DNA of 64,000 nucleotides from Ananas comosus (Eukaryota > Streptophyta > Magnoliopsida > Poales > Bromeliaceae), in the NCBI RefSeq assembly GCF_001540865.1, contig NC_033634.1, positions 1,998,729-2,062,728 of the forward strand. The letters are read 5' to 3'. The notes beneath the pieces were generated by a model. The model saw only the letters and a program-made list of their open reading frames with translations. It was not told the origin of the DNA and searched no databases. Of the stretch, positions 36,253 through 47,303 are shown one piece after another. Within the stretch, counting starts at the first letter, position 1. The number at the start of each line of letters is the position of its first letter. The position numbers and the translations under genes are program-made.

Positions 36253-36388
36253 NCAAAATTGGTTTTTACATTCTTCAAGTAGTATAGATCATATTCAACG
36301 GTGCGGATCGTTGATTTGGAGATTTCATCGTTGAAAATAAATAAGTGACAATAAAATCCGTCTGCTACTAATAGTATTCTAGCTCATA

Positions 36389-36474
<86 letters not shown>
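36056..36474. repeat. Direct duplication around an N, with (TC)n(TA)n ends
   Basis: 36056-36252 and 36254 onward are near-identical (CAAAATTGGTTTTTACATTC through (TC)n to (TA)n). The single N at 36253 separates them. The simplest reading is one locus assembled twice, with different (TA)n lengths. Confidence 0.8.
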
Positions 36475-36475
<1 letters not shown>

Positions 36476-36483
36476 AACTAGAT

Positions 36484-36690
36484 TAGAATACTATTAATAG
36501 CATCAAATCATTTGTGCTATTAGGTTTTCGACTCTTGGATGAAATGATATTAGGATGATAGATTCCTAAGATTGAGTGAGTGGTTGGTTGAATAATATGA
36601 TTTAACAGGTGAAAATTATCGAAGAATAGATCTAATGATAGAAAATTCAATAGTACCAACAACTTGGTACTATCAAAAGTATAGCAGTCG

Positions 36691-36692
<2 letters not shown>
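36484..36692. mobile_element. Family B MITE (ATTAATAG word)
   Basis: It begins GAATACTATTAATAGCATC and ends GTACTATCAAAAGTATAGCAG. Inner short palindromes are AGCATCAAATCATTTGTGCT (left) and AGTACCAACAACTTGGTACT (right). It is bracketed by (TA)n on the left and (TC)n(TA)n on the right. Confidence 0.55.

Positions 36693-36695
<3 letters not shown>

Positions 36696-36751
<56 letters not shown>
36696..36751. repeat. (TC)n(TA)n compound microsatellite
   Basis: About 36 bp of TC followed by 20 bp of TA, between two family B elements. Confidence 0.9.
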
Positions 36752-37275
36752 GTTTTGCTAGAATATTATCGGTAGTAAACGATTCGATTTACTACCGATT
36801 TGTTTTCGATGATAAAGCTTCTAAATTGACAATCGGCACCGTTAAACATGATCTAAACAATTTAAATTATCTGAAAATTAAATTTCATGTATTTTCAATA
36901 TTATTCTATTTTCCATCAAGTGAACAGAAAAATGAATGACTGAAAATAAATATTCTTCAAAAAGTGATGATATAATTTCTGTATTTACGATCTAGAGTCT
37001 AGATCTTGTTTTAAATAGTTTAAATTTTTTTTAAAAAAAATATAGTTGATTTGAACTCTTTTATATCGTTAAACGAGCAAACGTACCATATCGGTCATTA
37101 AAATTATAAATTTTATGACCTTTTGATCGTTTAGTTAGTGATGTCAAAAATCATGAAATTTAATTTATAAATAATATAAATGGTCTAGATCACGTTTATC
37201 GATTTGGAAGCTCTATCATTAAAAGTAAATCGATAGTAAATCGAGCCGTTTACTATCGATAGTATTCCAGTAACG
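36752..37275. mobile_element. Family B MITE (word GTAGTAAA/TTTACTAC)
   Basis: The left end holds GGTAGTAAACGATTCGATTTACTACC. The right end holds CGATAGTAAATCGAGCCGTTTACTATCG. Both then lead into mirrored TTTCGATGATAAAGCTTCTAAATTGAC and GATTTGGAAGCTCTATCATTAAAAG. The interior CGTTAAACGAGCAAACGTACCATATCGG matches the elements at 9137 and 56538. Confidence 0.65.
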
Positions 37276-37279
37276 CGCG

Positions 37280-37348
37280 CGCTCTCTCTCTCTCTCTATA
37301 TATATATATAGTTTCAGAGACTCTCTCTCTCTCTCTCTCCCCCACTCC

Positions 37349-37406
<58 letters not shown>
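37280..37406. repeat. (TC)n and (TA)n microsatellites
   Basis: (CT)n is at 37281-37298 and 37320-37339, and (TA)n of about 50 bp at 37353-37406, next to the element at 37407. Confidence 0.85.
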
Positions 37407-37407
<1 letters not shown>

Positions 37408-37602
37408 TTTTATAAGTATCACCATCACGGTGCTATTAGGTTTTAAGCCATTAGATCTACTTTTTGATTATTAATAGCCCTTGGATTAAACACTATTCCA
37501 CCTACCACCACCTACTCACCTCGTCTCATACCTCACATCTCTTCATCCAAAGGGCTAAAAACACACAAGTATCACCCCTATGATACTTTTACAAGTATTC
37601 TA

Positions 37603-37607
<5 letters not shown>
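37407..37607. mobile_element. Family B MITE (word ACTTTTATAAGT)
   Basis: The left end ACTTTTATAAGTATCACC is mirrored by GATACTTTTACAAGTATTC at the right. (TA)n lies on its left and (TC)n(TA)n on its right (37608-37681). Confidence 0.55.

Positions 37608-37681
<74 letters not shown>
37608..37681. repeat. (TC)n(TA)n compound microsatellite
   Basis: About 33 bp of TC and 40 bp of TA between family B elements. Confidence 0.9.
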
Positions 37682-37683
<2 letters not shown>

Positions 37684-37684
<1 letters not shown>

Positions 37685-38040
37685 CGGCTACTATACTATT
37701 AATAGTATTAAGCTTTTCATACTATCAAGTTATCTAATAGTATTATACCTAATAGCAAAAAATTTGGTAGTATCAAGTGCTTAATACTACTGACAGCATT
37801 GTAGCACGACTATATACATATAATTGAGTTCTTATACTTTTAAAAGCATCCGAGTCATTGGGTTTGATAAGTTTTCAGTCATTGAATGAAGATTTGTAGG
37901 ATTAGCATAATAGTTTTTCCTAAGGATTGAATGGATGGTCGGTGGAATAGTATAATCTAATGGTGAAAAATTTATAAGCACTGATTGTTTTGTGCTTTTA
38001 ATAATAGAATCATTTAACCCCAACAATTTATCGATCATAC
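37684..38040. mobile_element. Two adjacent short family B MITEs
   Basis: 37684-37812 begins GGCTACTATACTATTAATAGTATTAAGC and ends GCTTAATACTACTGACAGCATTGTAGC. A second begins near 37825 with TTATACTTTTAAAAGCATC and holds an inner AAGCACTGATTGTTTTGTGCTT palindrome. The right edge of the second is uncertain. Confidence 0.5.
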
Positions 38041-38063
38041 CTAGTATCCAGTCAAAGTCTACC

Positions 38064-38600
38064 TAGGGATGTAAAATGGGTCATCCGGCCCGGCCCGGCA
38101 CGGCTACGGGCTTAGGCACAGTACTGTAGAATTCGTGCCGGGCCAGCCCAACCCAACATCATGGGCCGTGCTGGGCCATTACTACTAAGCCCGTCGGCTC
38201 GGCCTTGGGGGTCTTTGGGGAGTTGGTGAGCCCCAAGGCCGGGGGCGGGAGAGAAAAAATTCTAGAATGCAACGAGTATATTAGTGACGTGGCGTAACAA
38301 ACCAATCAAATGTCTTCTTTTAGAGATATATGTCCCATCATGATTGTAAAAAAATATTTTTATTGTACTTTTGATTGAAAAGAAGGAATGTGATTGACTT
38401 GTTATTGATGACGTAGTGCAAGTGTGATAGTGTAGAATTCCTCGCGGGAGAGGGGGCTGTGCTGGGCCCGGGAACCATGAATGTGGCCTGGCATTGCCCT
38501 GCCCAAAAATTTGGGCCGGGCCAGGTCGACCCGTGGCCCAGTTTGGCCAGAATGAATGTGGGCCATGCCGGTCCCACACGGCCCACATTACGCCCCCCTA
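38064..38600. mobile_element. hAT-like MITE rich in GGGCCG words
   Basis: It begins TAGGGATGTAAAATGGG and ends with the inverse form CCCACATTACGCCCCCCTA. AGTCTACC (38056-38063) and AGTCCACC (38601-38608) form an 8-bp target duplication with one mismatch. The ends carry many GGCCCGGC/GCCGGGCC words that could pair. The middle is AT-rich. No coding. Confidence 0.7.
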
Positions 38601-39955
38601 AGTCCACCTATTTGCTCCACATAGCTGGCCACCTTTTGCACAATAAAAAAATTTTAAAAAAAACCCTAACAACTTCAACCACCCCTTTACTCGGAAGACT
38701 CCTTGAGGTCCAATCAAACACCAACTCTTAATCTGTGCACCGCACCATCAACGTACACAAACAGCTCATCTTGTTAATATCATGCTCTCCTTGATCACCC
38801 TAGAGCACCCTCTACCAACATGCACCCCATGTGGATGGTCTCAAAAACCAAAAACACATAATAACTTCAAGCAAACAAACAAACAAACAAAATGTAAGAA
38901 GCCTAAAAAAACAAACACACAGAATTAAGCCTCATGAAAGGAGAGAGATTACGCGGAGATTACCGCAAACGACGAGTATAATATTGTGCCTAATGCCCTA
39001 GTCCTTTATAAAATGATAGCTTGACCATTTGTAGAGTGTGAACAACATTATTAGTTTAATACAAAACACCTCCCCGTAATCAAACTGCCCTTTTCATTTC
39101 ACTAGTTTATAACTTTATATAGCTCCATACGTATCCCTTACCTTAGTTTTAATACACTTATTATTATTCTGTGACAGTGAAGAGAGATCAAATGACCTCA
39201 CCAATGTGGAGACTTGAACATGAGAAGAGCACAAATTGCTCCAAAGATACATAAAATTGAAACAAATAATTGGACAAAGTCGCGATTGCGATTACGTAGA
39301 AATGTTGGTTTCAAATAGAAGTTAGTAAACAAAAAAAGAAGAGTGAGTTGTGTATAAGAACATTCCTCTTTAAGTTGATAGCTTCAAATAGAGAATTAAA
39401 GCACACCCTTTTTAGCCCCAGGTATAAGCTAACAAGCACATTTAGTTAGATTGGCAACTTATTTGAGGCATTGTGATGAGAAATTCCTTTTTGTCAAAAC
39501 AATACCTTGATATAAACTCATTATAGTGTAGAGAGGAAGATTCTTTATTAATTTATGAGTTGACATAGAGCATACATAGCAAGCTACATAAAATAGTATG
39601 GTTTACACATCAACACCAACCATTGACCCTGTTAAATCACCAATTGCATTAGGTATTCACAATTGTTAGGATAAATAAATATTTCTAGAATTCAATGATC
39701 TCTAGTTGTGTTAGATAACCATGAGAAGTAGAAGCAAACTAATGGATCACTAAAATGATGATGTGGATGAGAAATTGTTCCTTTGTTGGTTATAGCAAAT
39801 TGATCTACCATTTGAGAACACAATGAGAACAAAATTTCAACTCTATATATATACACACAATAAAACAAGCAACATCAACAAAATGTTCACACTAAGATTT
39901 AAGCATGCATTGTAGCAAAGAGTGGATAAAACAGAGATAAGAGAGAGAGAGAGAG
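38601..39955. other. Spacer downstream of the receptor kinase
   Basis: A short (CAAA)n lies at about 38875-38890. I see no gene. The kinase 3' untranslated region probably covers the right end. Confidence 0.5.
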
Positions 39956-41893
39956 TTACTGATACTGCTCATCAGTGGTTGGTTTCCTCCGCGCCCGGCT
40001 ATAGGTTTGCGCGCAGGGCGACGGCGAGAAATCGAGGACCGGCGCGACCGGCAAGTCCATCTCCCCCTTCAGGATTTGCACTATCTCCCCGCCGTCTGGT
40101 CTCAACTCCGGCATCTTGTTCAAGCACAAGAGGGCCAAATGTATGCACAGGGTGGCTTGCTCCTTGTCATACTCACCCTTCAGCTTCTCATCCATGATCT
40201 CCAACACATTGCCGTGCCGCGCCAATTGGCGGCACCAGCTGATGAGATTCGCCTTCTCGAGCTTCATCGGCGACGAGAGGACGTGAAGAGGCCTTCGCCC
40301 CGATAGGATCACGAGCACGAGAACTCCGAAGCTGTATATATCGACCTTCTCCGTCAGATGCGTGGAGGCGCCGTACTCGGGGGCGGCGTAGCAAACCGTC
40401 CCTCGCATGCTCGTCGTGCTGCTCAGCTCCCTGCTGAACAAGTCGCCGCTGAAGAAGTCGAAGTCGCTCCCTGCGGATTTGCTCCTCTTCTTGCTCTTCC
40501 AGCCCTTTCGAAAGCTTATGTCGAAATTCGACTCAAAACCGCATCTTTTACCGTCGCTGCGGTGATGGTTTTCTTCTCCGTTGGCGGCGGCGGCAGCGGC
40601 GGCGCGATTCGTACTAATCGATCGGAACCATTTCGATCTCTTCCTGTTGCGTTCGCCATTGTTGCTGATCTCTGCAAAGTACTCCTCCTTCCACCACTCC
40701 CTCATCTTCCGGTTGTTGTTCTTCTCCCCGCCGCAGCCGCCGTCGTCGACGGCGGCGGAAGCCATTTTCTTCTGCTTCTTCCTCTCCGGCGGCGGGGCCT
40801 CCCCGGATTCGAGCTTCTCCGCGCGGCGGCTCGAGCTCCCGAGCTCGAAGCGCTTCTCGGGGGAGCGGGAGCGGGAGCGGCGGCTGGGCCGCTCATCGTC
40901 CCAGACGGGGTTCTGCGGCGCGGGGCCGGCGATTTGGCTGCCGATCCACTCGGCGACGCAGTCCCTGGAATCCAACTCTCCGCTCTCCTCCTGCTTCCAC
41001 CACCAATCCTGGCCGCCCAATTCTCTGCTGTGATCGCCCAAAGGCGGGTCCTTTGGCGCAGGGCTCGCGCCGAAACCGGAAGACGAGGGCGGGTGGGTCG
41101 ACGGGAACAGCTCCTGGCTGGGGCCGAGCTCCTGGCTGAGCAAATCGGCATGGGAATGGGCATAGGTCGTGTCGGTTCTAGCGGCATGGCACCTCCTCCA
41201 AATTCCATGGTAGGTTCTGGCCTAGGCATGGGAATGGGCATGGGAATGGGAATGGGCTTGGGCATGGGGGGTTTTGAAGCGGGCGAGGCCGAAATCGGCG
41301 AGCTTGGCGTGGAAGTCGGGGCCGAGGAGGACGTTGCTGGGCTTGAGGTCGCCGTGGACGACGGGGGGGTCGAGGTCGAGGTGGAGCACGGCGAGGGCGC
41401 GGGCGACGTCGAGGATGACGGCGAAGCGGCGGGGCCAGTCGAGGTCGGGGTCGTCGCCGGGGCGGAAGAGGGCGTCTTGGAGGGAGCCGCGGGGCATGAA
41501 GGGGAAGACGAGGAGGTGGGGGCGGCGCGGGGAGGAGGAGAGGGAGTGGCCGAGGAGGGGGAGGAGGAAGGGCGAAGGGGGCAGGGAGGAGAGGAGCCGG
41601 AGCTCGGCGTGGGGCGGGGCCGAGAAAGGGAAGAGCTTGACGGCGAGCGGGGAGCGCTCGTCGTCGTCGTCGTCGAAAGAGGAGTGTTTGGGGGGGAGGG
41701 CGAGGAAGACGGAGGCGGAGGCGCCGCGGCCGAGGGAGCGGGAGGGGTGGAAGGAGGCGGTGGCGCGGCGGAGGCGCCGGAAGGAGAAGCGGCGGAGATG
41801 CGGAGGCGGGGAGACCGGCAGCGTTTGGAGTGGCCGGCGCCGGCGGAGCAGGAAGAAGAAGAAGAAGGGGACGGAGAGCAGCAGCAGCAGCAG
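39956..41893 (-). CDS. Receptor-like kinase with kinase-domain insert; in-frame stop and missing 5' end
   Basis: One reverse-strand frame runs 646 codons from the N at 41894 to a stop at 39956, broken only by a TAG at 41224-41222. The visible start is a hydrophobic Leu/Phe stretch followed by RRRR (a membrane anchor); the start codon is lost at the N. Kinase parts: Gly loop LGRGASASVF, Lys in PLAVKLF, VVHGDLKPSNVLL (HGD rather than HRD), ADFGLAR. A ~230-residue Lys/Arg/Ser-rich insert with REWWKEEYFAEI follows, then RGTVCYAAPEYGA, VDIYSFGVLVLVILSG and a C-lobe. This layout matches At1g80870, At4g25390 and At2g45590. The TAG lies in a 78-bp in-frame segment bounded by direct repeats of GGCATGGGAATGGGCAT (41147-41163, 41225-41241). 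As written, the product would lack the activation segment and C-lobe. Confidence 0.8.
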
Positions 41894-41894
41894 N

Positions 41895-41949
41895 CAAAAA
41901 AAAATCGGAGAATATTAGGACTATGCACATATACGTGAGGAAAAAGAGA

Positions 41950-41980
<31 letters not shown>

Positions 41981-42667
41981 AATGAAAAGGTGGTGGGGGG
42001 TTTTAGTTATAGTTCTAGTTCTACTTTTAGTTTTAGTTTCAATTTCAGTGAGAAGGGGGTTTTTAGAGTCAGTAGTTTTGGATTTTGTGCTGATTTAGAT
42101 TTAGATGTGGGGAGGAGTTATTATTTGGATGAAGAATTGAAGATTAGAAAGAGATTAGGGGATCTCATCTCACGATAAAGAGAGATTCTATTATGTATCA
42201 ATCACATTATATAATCTATTAATAACTGATTATATTTTCTTTTGAAAAAAAATATAATAAAATAATTTTTTAATAATTATGTTGGAATGGATGAATTTAA
42301 AAAAAAATAATATGATTAGTCGATAACGTTATATCAGGAATTAACTGACGTATTTTATTTTATTTTATTTTTTACGGTGAGATGGGAATCATTAGAATGC
42401 GTTTCTTTTCTCACTCAAATCTTAACGACGGACTAGATAAGCATAGACCGGTGATGATTCTGTCTATACATTTGTGAGTCGAACACGAGCGCTAAATTCC
42501 AAGTTATTATTCAGATGGAGAGTTTAAGTTGAGCCGAACACAAGCAAATTAAGTTTAAGAAGCGCAACTCATTTATTCAAACAACCCGGTCAAACGATCC
42601 ATACCAAATTAAAAAAGAAAAGCTGCTTTTGAATATGGCTTCATACTTTGTTTACTTTTCTTTTCCC

Positions 42668-42715
<48 letters not shown>

Positions 42716-42998
42716 TCTTTTTGTGGTTTTGGGATGTGAGCGTAGAGAATGGGAAAGGGTATATTCACCGTGTTTGGTACGGAGCCATTTGTATCTGGGT
42801 AATAGGAAAAATAGCCAACACGATCTTCAATAAAGCAAAAGTTAAAAAAAAAAAAAAAGGGAGCAAGGGAGACCCACTCACTAGCCTTTGCCTCTGCCTT
42901 TTTGGTTCTTGGTCATCATGATTCAAAGGGACAAAACTCTGTTGTGGGGATTGAAGGCAAAGTGCCATGCTCATGACCTTTTCCCTTTTTTTATTTAC
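41895..42998. other. Upstream region of the receptor kinase
   Basis: (GA)n lies at 41956-41980 and a T-run of about 43 bases at 42672-42714. I see no gene here. Any kinase start codon lost at the N may belong to this side. Confidence 0.5.
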
Positions 42999-43215
42999 TA
43001 ATTCATTGATTTGTTAATTCTTCTTTTATGAGTAATGATTCACTGTAATAATCTTTTCTTATGGCACTGTTTAATATTTTCCATTAAGATCATTTGGGCC
43101 AATTTAAACTTAATTTAGTGTTTTATGGTGATAGGTAATTAGTAATTATTTATATTTAGAGGTGATATGGCTAATAATCTCGTAGCTGATTTAGCTACCT
43201 CAACATTACTGTTAT

Positions 43216-43325
43216 TCACCGACCGTGATCGTCCCTAGTGCAAATGGAAATTCTAGTTGATTTATATTATTAGCTAAGTTTATTTTTTTAAAAAAATAAA
43301 CAAAGCGAATAGCATACTAACTATC
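43216..43325 (+). mobile_element. SINE fragment, internally deleted
   Basis: GATCGTCCCTAGTGCAAATGG joins directly to TTCTAGTTGATTTATATTATTAGCTAAGTTTATT, so the A-to-B-box interval is missing. A matching copy lies in the duplicate at about 44455-44560. Confidence 0.55.
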
Positions 43326-43574
43326 TCTCGCAAAAAACATTACTATTATTCAATTTACATCATATCTTAATTCGACCAGAATAATTAGTAGTTCCCCAGT
43401 ACAACTGTACTTCTATTACAATAATGATAAATAAAATTTGATAAATGTCTCGAATGTAGAAACTTCAAAATTTTTAATTTATTTTGTCAAAGAATATACA
43501 GTTATTACTTATTACCTGAGATACTAAACCAGACACAATAAAGGTAAGATCAAAGATAACATCTAAGTATATTT

Positions 43575-43720
43575 CTTCTTCTTTTTTTTTTTGAGAGATA
43601 GATAGCACGCTATCCGCTTCGTTTATTTTATTTAGAAATAAACTTAGCTAGAAATGTGAATAAATTAGGATTCGAACTTGGATCTCGAGTGCCAACCACC
43701 GAGCCTGAGCCCCTTTTAGA
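43575..43720 (-). mobile_element. tRNA-derived SINE with poly(A)
   Basis: Read on the reverse strand: GGTGGTTGGCACTCGAGATC, then a B-box-like AAGTTCGAATCC, then CACATTTCTAGCTAAGTTTATTTCTAAATAAAATAAACGAAGC, then GATAGATAGC.. and an A-run. A matching copy is at about 44797-44940 in the duplicate block. Confidence 0.7.
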
Positions 43721-44192
43721 TAAAGATCCTAAAGATGGGGCCTCAAAAATCTGTCTAATTAAGCTCAGAAGAAGATCCTGCTGCATTGATACCACTGTAA
43801 TCCAAGCCACTGCATGCTCAAATTATGAAGCTGACTTTTGTCAGAAGAGATTATTTCAACATTAGCTCAACTTTTCATCAGGTGCTGCGCGCTTACTTTT
43901 CATTGTTTTGTAAACAAAATGCGAATTTGTTTTTCTCATTAGTCATGACCAAACAAGAAAGCTCGAAAAGAGCCGCCACCAGTTTGAGAGTGAAAAATAC
44001 TATTTGTACATTCAAAAATGGGTGGTTAATCTTATATCCATCCATTCAAAAATTTAAATATTATTTTAAATTTTTAATGTTAAAAAAAATTTAATAAGAC
44101 TAGTATAAGAATATTAATATTTGGATAAATAAAATATATAATTTGCACATATTTTTTAGATGTATAATAGCATTGCTCATTTGTCAGCCTGC

Positions 44193-44227
<35 letters not shown>

Positions 44228-44796
44228 TGAACTGGAATGTNCTAATTCATTGATTTGTTAATTCTTCTTTTATGAGTAATGATTCACTGTAATAATCTTT
44301 TCTTATGGTACTGTTTAATATTTTCAATTAAGATCATTTGGGCCGATTTAAACTTAATTTAGTGTTTTATGGTGATAGGTAATAAGTAATTATTTATATT
44401 TAGAGGTGATATGTCTAATAATCTCGTAGCTGAGTTAGCTACCTCAACATTACTCCCTAGCGCAAATAGAAATTCTAGTTGATTTATATTATTAGCTAAG
44501 TTTATTTTTTTAAAAAAATAAACAAAACAAATAACATACTAACTATCTCTCGCAAAAAACATTACTATTATTCAATTTACATCGTATCTTAATTCGACCA
44601 GAATAATTAGTAGTTCCCCAGTACAACTTGTACTTCTATTACAATAATGATAAATAAATTTTGATAAATGTCTCGAATGTAGAAACTTTAAAATTTTTAA
44701 TTTATTTTGTCAAAGAATATACAGTTATTACTTATTACCTGAGATACTAAACCAGACACAATAAAGGTAAGATCAAAGATAACATCTAAGTATAAT

Positions 44797-44940
44797 TTTT
44801 TTTTTTTTTTTGAGAGAGATAGATAGCATGCTACCCGCTTTTGTTTATTTCATTTAGAAATAAACTTAGCTAAAAATGTGAATCAACTAGGATTCGAACT
44901 TGGGTCTCGAGTACCAACCACCGAGCCTGAGCCCTTTTTA
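44797..44940 (-). mobile_element. tRNA-derived SINE, duplicate-block copy
   Basis: It has the same layout as the SINE at 43575-43720, with a few substitutions (for example GGGTCTCGAGTACC against GGATCTCGAGTGCC on the plus strand). Confidence 0.7.
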
Positions 44941-45416
44941 GATAAAGATCCTAAAGATGGGGCCTCAAAAATCTGTCTAATTAAGCTCAGAAGAAGATCC
45001 TGCTGCATTGATACCACTGTAATCCAAGCCACTGCATGCTCAAATTATGAAGCTGACTTTTGTCAGAAGAGATTATTTCAACATTAGCTCAACTTTTCAT
45101 CAGGTGCCGCGCGCTTACTTTTCATTGTTTTGTAAACAAAATGCGAATTTGTTTTTCTCATTAGTCATGACCAAACAAGAAAGCTCGAAAAGAACCGCCA
45201 CCAGTTTGAGAGCAAAAAATACTATTTGTACATTCAAAAATGGGTGGTTAATCTTATATCCATCCATTCAAAAATTTAAATATTATTTTAAATTTTTAAT
45301 GTAAAAAAAAATTAATAAGACTAGTATAAGAATATTAATATTTGGATAAATAAAATATATAATTTGCACATATTTTTTAGATGTATAATAGCATTGCTCG
45401 TTTGTCAGCCTGCATA

Positions 45417-46441
45417 TCTATACTACTTATAAAAGCGAGAGTTTTGAATTGTTTTCTCTTTTCAAAAATGGCTCTATCCTTTTTACTAATATTTTCATGT
45501 CCAGTAATTTTTAACCAATCATTTCAAATAATTTACTAAGTAATAATTTATTCTCAAATAAAGATATTAATTTTTTGTCATTAGATCTTATCTAATGATT
45601 GAAAATAAAAGCATCTGTTACTTTTTGTGACAATAATACTCTCGTATTTATATCATATTTTCTATCTACGCGTTTTTCAAATATTTTTCTTCTCACGCGT
45701 AATATCCGCACCCGCCAATTCTTTCGCAACGTAATATTTGTGAATTTATCAAATATCTCATTAATCCACCTACCATACACATCCACCACCTGCAACGTAA
45801 TATCCGTGAATTTCTCAAATATCTCATTAATCCACATACCATACACATCCACCACCTACATAATATCCAGTTAACCTTTCTCATACGTAATATGACCTAT
45901 CATAATTTTGAATTAAACATATCATCGCATTTGAATTTAAATATTAAAATGATTCAAAATTTAATTTTAAATCAAATATGAATTTTATTGCGAAAATATC
46001 TTTATCTTTTTAACTAATTTTTTCATGTCCAAAAATTTTGAACCATTCATCTCAAATAATCCATTAAATTTTGACGCATTTGAATTTAAATCTTAAAATA
46101 TATCGAAATTAAATTTTGAATTTTGAATTAGTATTTACGGTTTAAGATTTAGATAATTGTTTAATTGGTATAATTTGACGTAATTTGAACTTATTTGAAT
46201 TAATTTTATTTAATTTGGTTTAAATATAATAATTAACTAAGTAATAATTTATTCTAAAATAAAGATATTAATTTTTTGCCATTAGATCTTATCTAATGAT
46301 TAAAAATAAAAGTATCTGTCACTTTTTGTGACAATAATACCTTCGCATTTATATCATATTTTCTATCTACGCGTTTCTCAAATATTTTCCTTCTCACACG
46401 TAATATCCGCACCCGCCAATTCTTTCGCAACGTAATATCCG
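45417..46441 (+). mobile_element. Helitron 5' portion, cut by an N
   Basis: TCTATACTACTTATAAAAGCGAGAGTTTTG after an A is a characteristic Helitron left end. The paralogous block to its left has GCCTGCATATATAT at the same point, which looks like the empty site and places the insertion between A and T. The right end is lost at the N at 46442. An internal duplication (about 45541-45750 and 46229-46441) and a 66-bp tandem (45740-45869) are present. No helicase coding. Confidence 0.7.
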
Positions 46442-46442
46442 N

Positions 46443-46616
46443 GCATTAGTAGATGTTTTTTTAAGTTTTAGGATAAATGGGACACTTATTCAAAAGTGTC
46501 CCAAACATGTGTCCCTATAATCTAATTCTGTTGTAGTGCTTAGGGGGCCCACATCATCCTAACCGCACATCTTTTAATCCAAGTGCGAAAAACTTAATAG
46601 CACCAAGTCATTGGTG

Positions 46617-46668
<52 letters not shown>

Positions 46669-47152
46669 TCTTCAAGACAATAAAAAGAAGGGGTATATGA
46701 TGAGAATGAAAAGCTTGTTTGTCTCTGAAATCTTATCCTCTCCAAATAAGCATGCATGCGGATGATCAGCTCACTTGGACGCATTCAAAGCATTTATAAT
46801 GTTGGACATTACAATATGAATGAATTCTCTCATCATTAAAGAGGTTACTTAGTGCTAAATTTTATCTTTAAACAGTTTTAGTTAAAGCAGAAGTTATCTA
46901 CATATGGAGTTCTCTCTTCAGTTCTCCTCTCCGTATGCCCGGTTTATCGGTTGGTGCTCTCAACTCCTTAGTAGGAGTCTAGGAGATTCTGAATTCAAAT
47001 CTGTGTTTTAAAAACTAGGTCGGAGTGTGACCCAATTCCTAGGCCGGATTAGTTCGAACAATAAAATCGGAAAGCTTTAAATCCCGTATCGACCTATTTG
47101 AACAAATGGTTCGACTGCGAAAGGGAGTCCCACTATCTAATTCACTTTCAAA
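46443..47152. other. Spacer with (TA)n and a family B remnant
   Basis: ATAGCACCAAGTCATTGGTGCTAT at about 46597-46620 runs into (TA)n at 46618-46667, as at other family B copies. I see no gene. Confidence 0.5.
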
Positions 47153-47303
47153 TTTTTTTTTTTTTTTTTTTGTTTGAGTTACCTGCTTCATTTATTTTAT
47201 TTAGAAATAAATTTAGCTAGAAATGTGAATCAACTATAATTTAAACCTGAAATCTTAGGTACCAATCACTAAGCCTTTTGCCACTTGCGCTAGGAACAAT
47301 CGG
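47153..47303 (-). mobile_element. Full-length tRNA-derived SINE with target duplication
   Basis: A 151-bp insert on the reverse strand. It begins near CCTAGCGCAAGTGGCAAAAGG (A-box-like) and passes a degenerate B-box region. It then reads TTGATTCACATTTCTAGCTAAATTTATTTC and ends in an A-run (T-run at 47153-47171 on the plus strand). It is flanked by TAATTCACTTTCAAA (47138-47152) and TAATTCACTTTCGAA (47304-47318), a 15-bp target duplication with one mismatch. That is the mark of LINE-driven insertion. Confidence 0.85.

Larger units (their letters stand above)
42999..45416. repeat. ~1.2-kb direct duplication split by an N
   Basis: 42999-44195 and 44242-45416 are alike along their length (CTAATTCATTGATTTGTTAATTC to TTTGTCAGCCTGCATAT), with scattered substitutions and an indel of about 25 bases near 43220/44455. 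The N is at 44241. After GCCTGCATA the left copy goes into (TA)n(GA)n and the right copy into a Helitron. Confidence 0.85.

Noticed and set aside
40358..41938. Long open frames opposite and beside the receptor kinase
   Set aside because: They are GC-driven shadows of the kinase coding strand, with low-complexity Gly/Glu/Arg or Pro/Ser proteins and no domains.
43656..43865. Open frame repeated in both copies of the duplicate block
   Set aside because: It starts in the SINE body read backwards and runs into non-coding sequence; conservation reflects the duplication only.
45599..45874. Open frames inside the second Helitron
   Set aside because: They arise from a 66-bp tandem and encode no recognisable domain.
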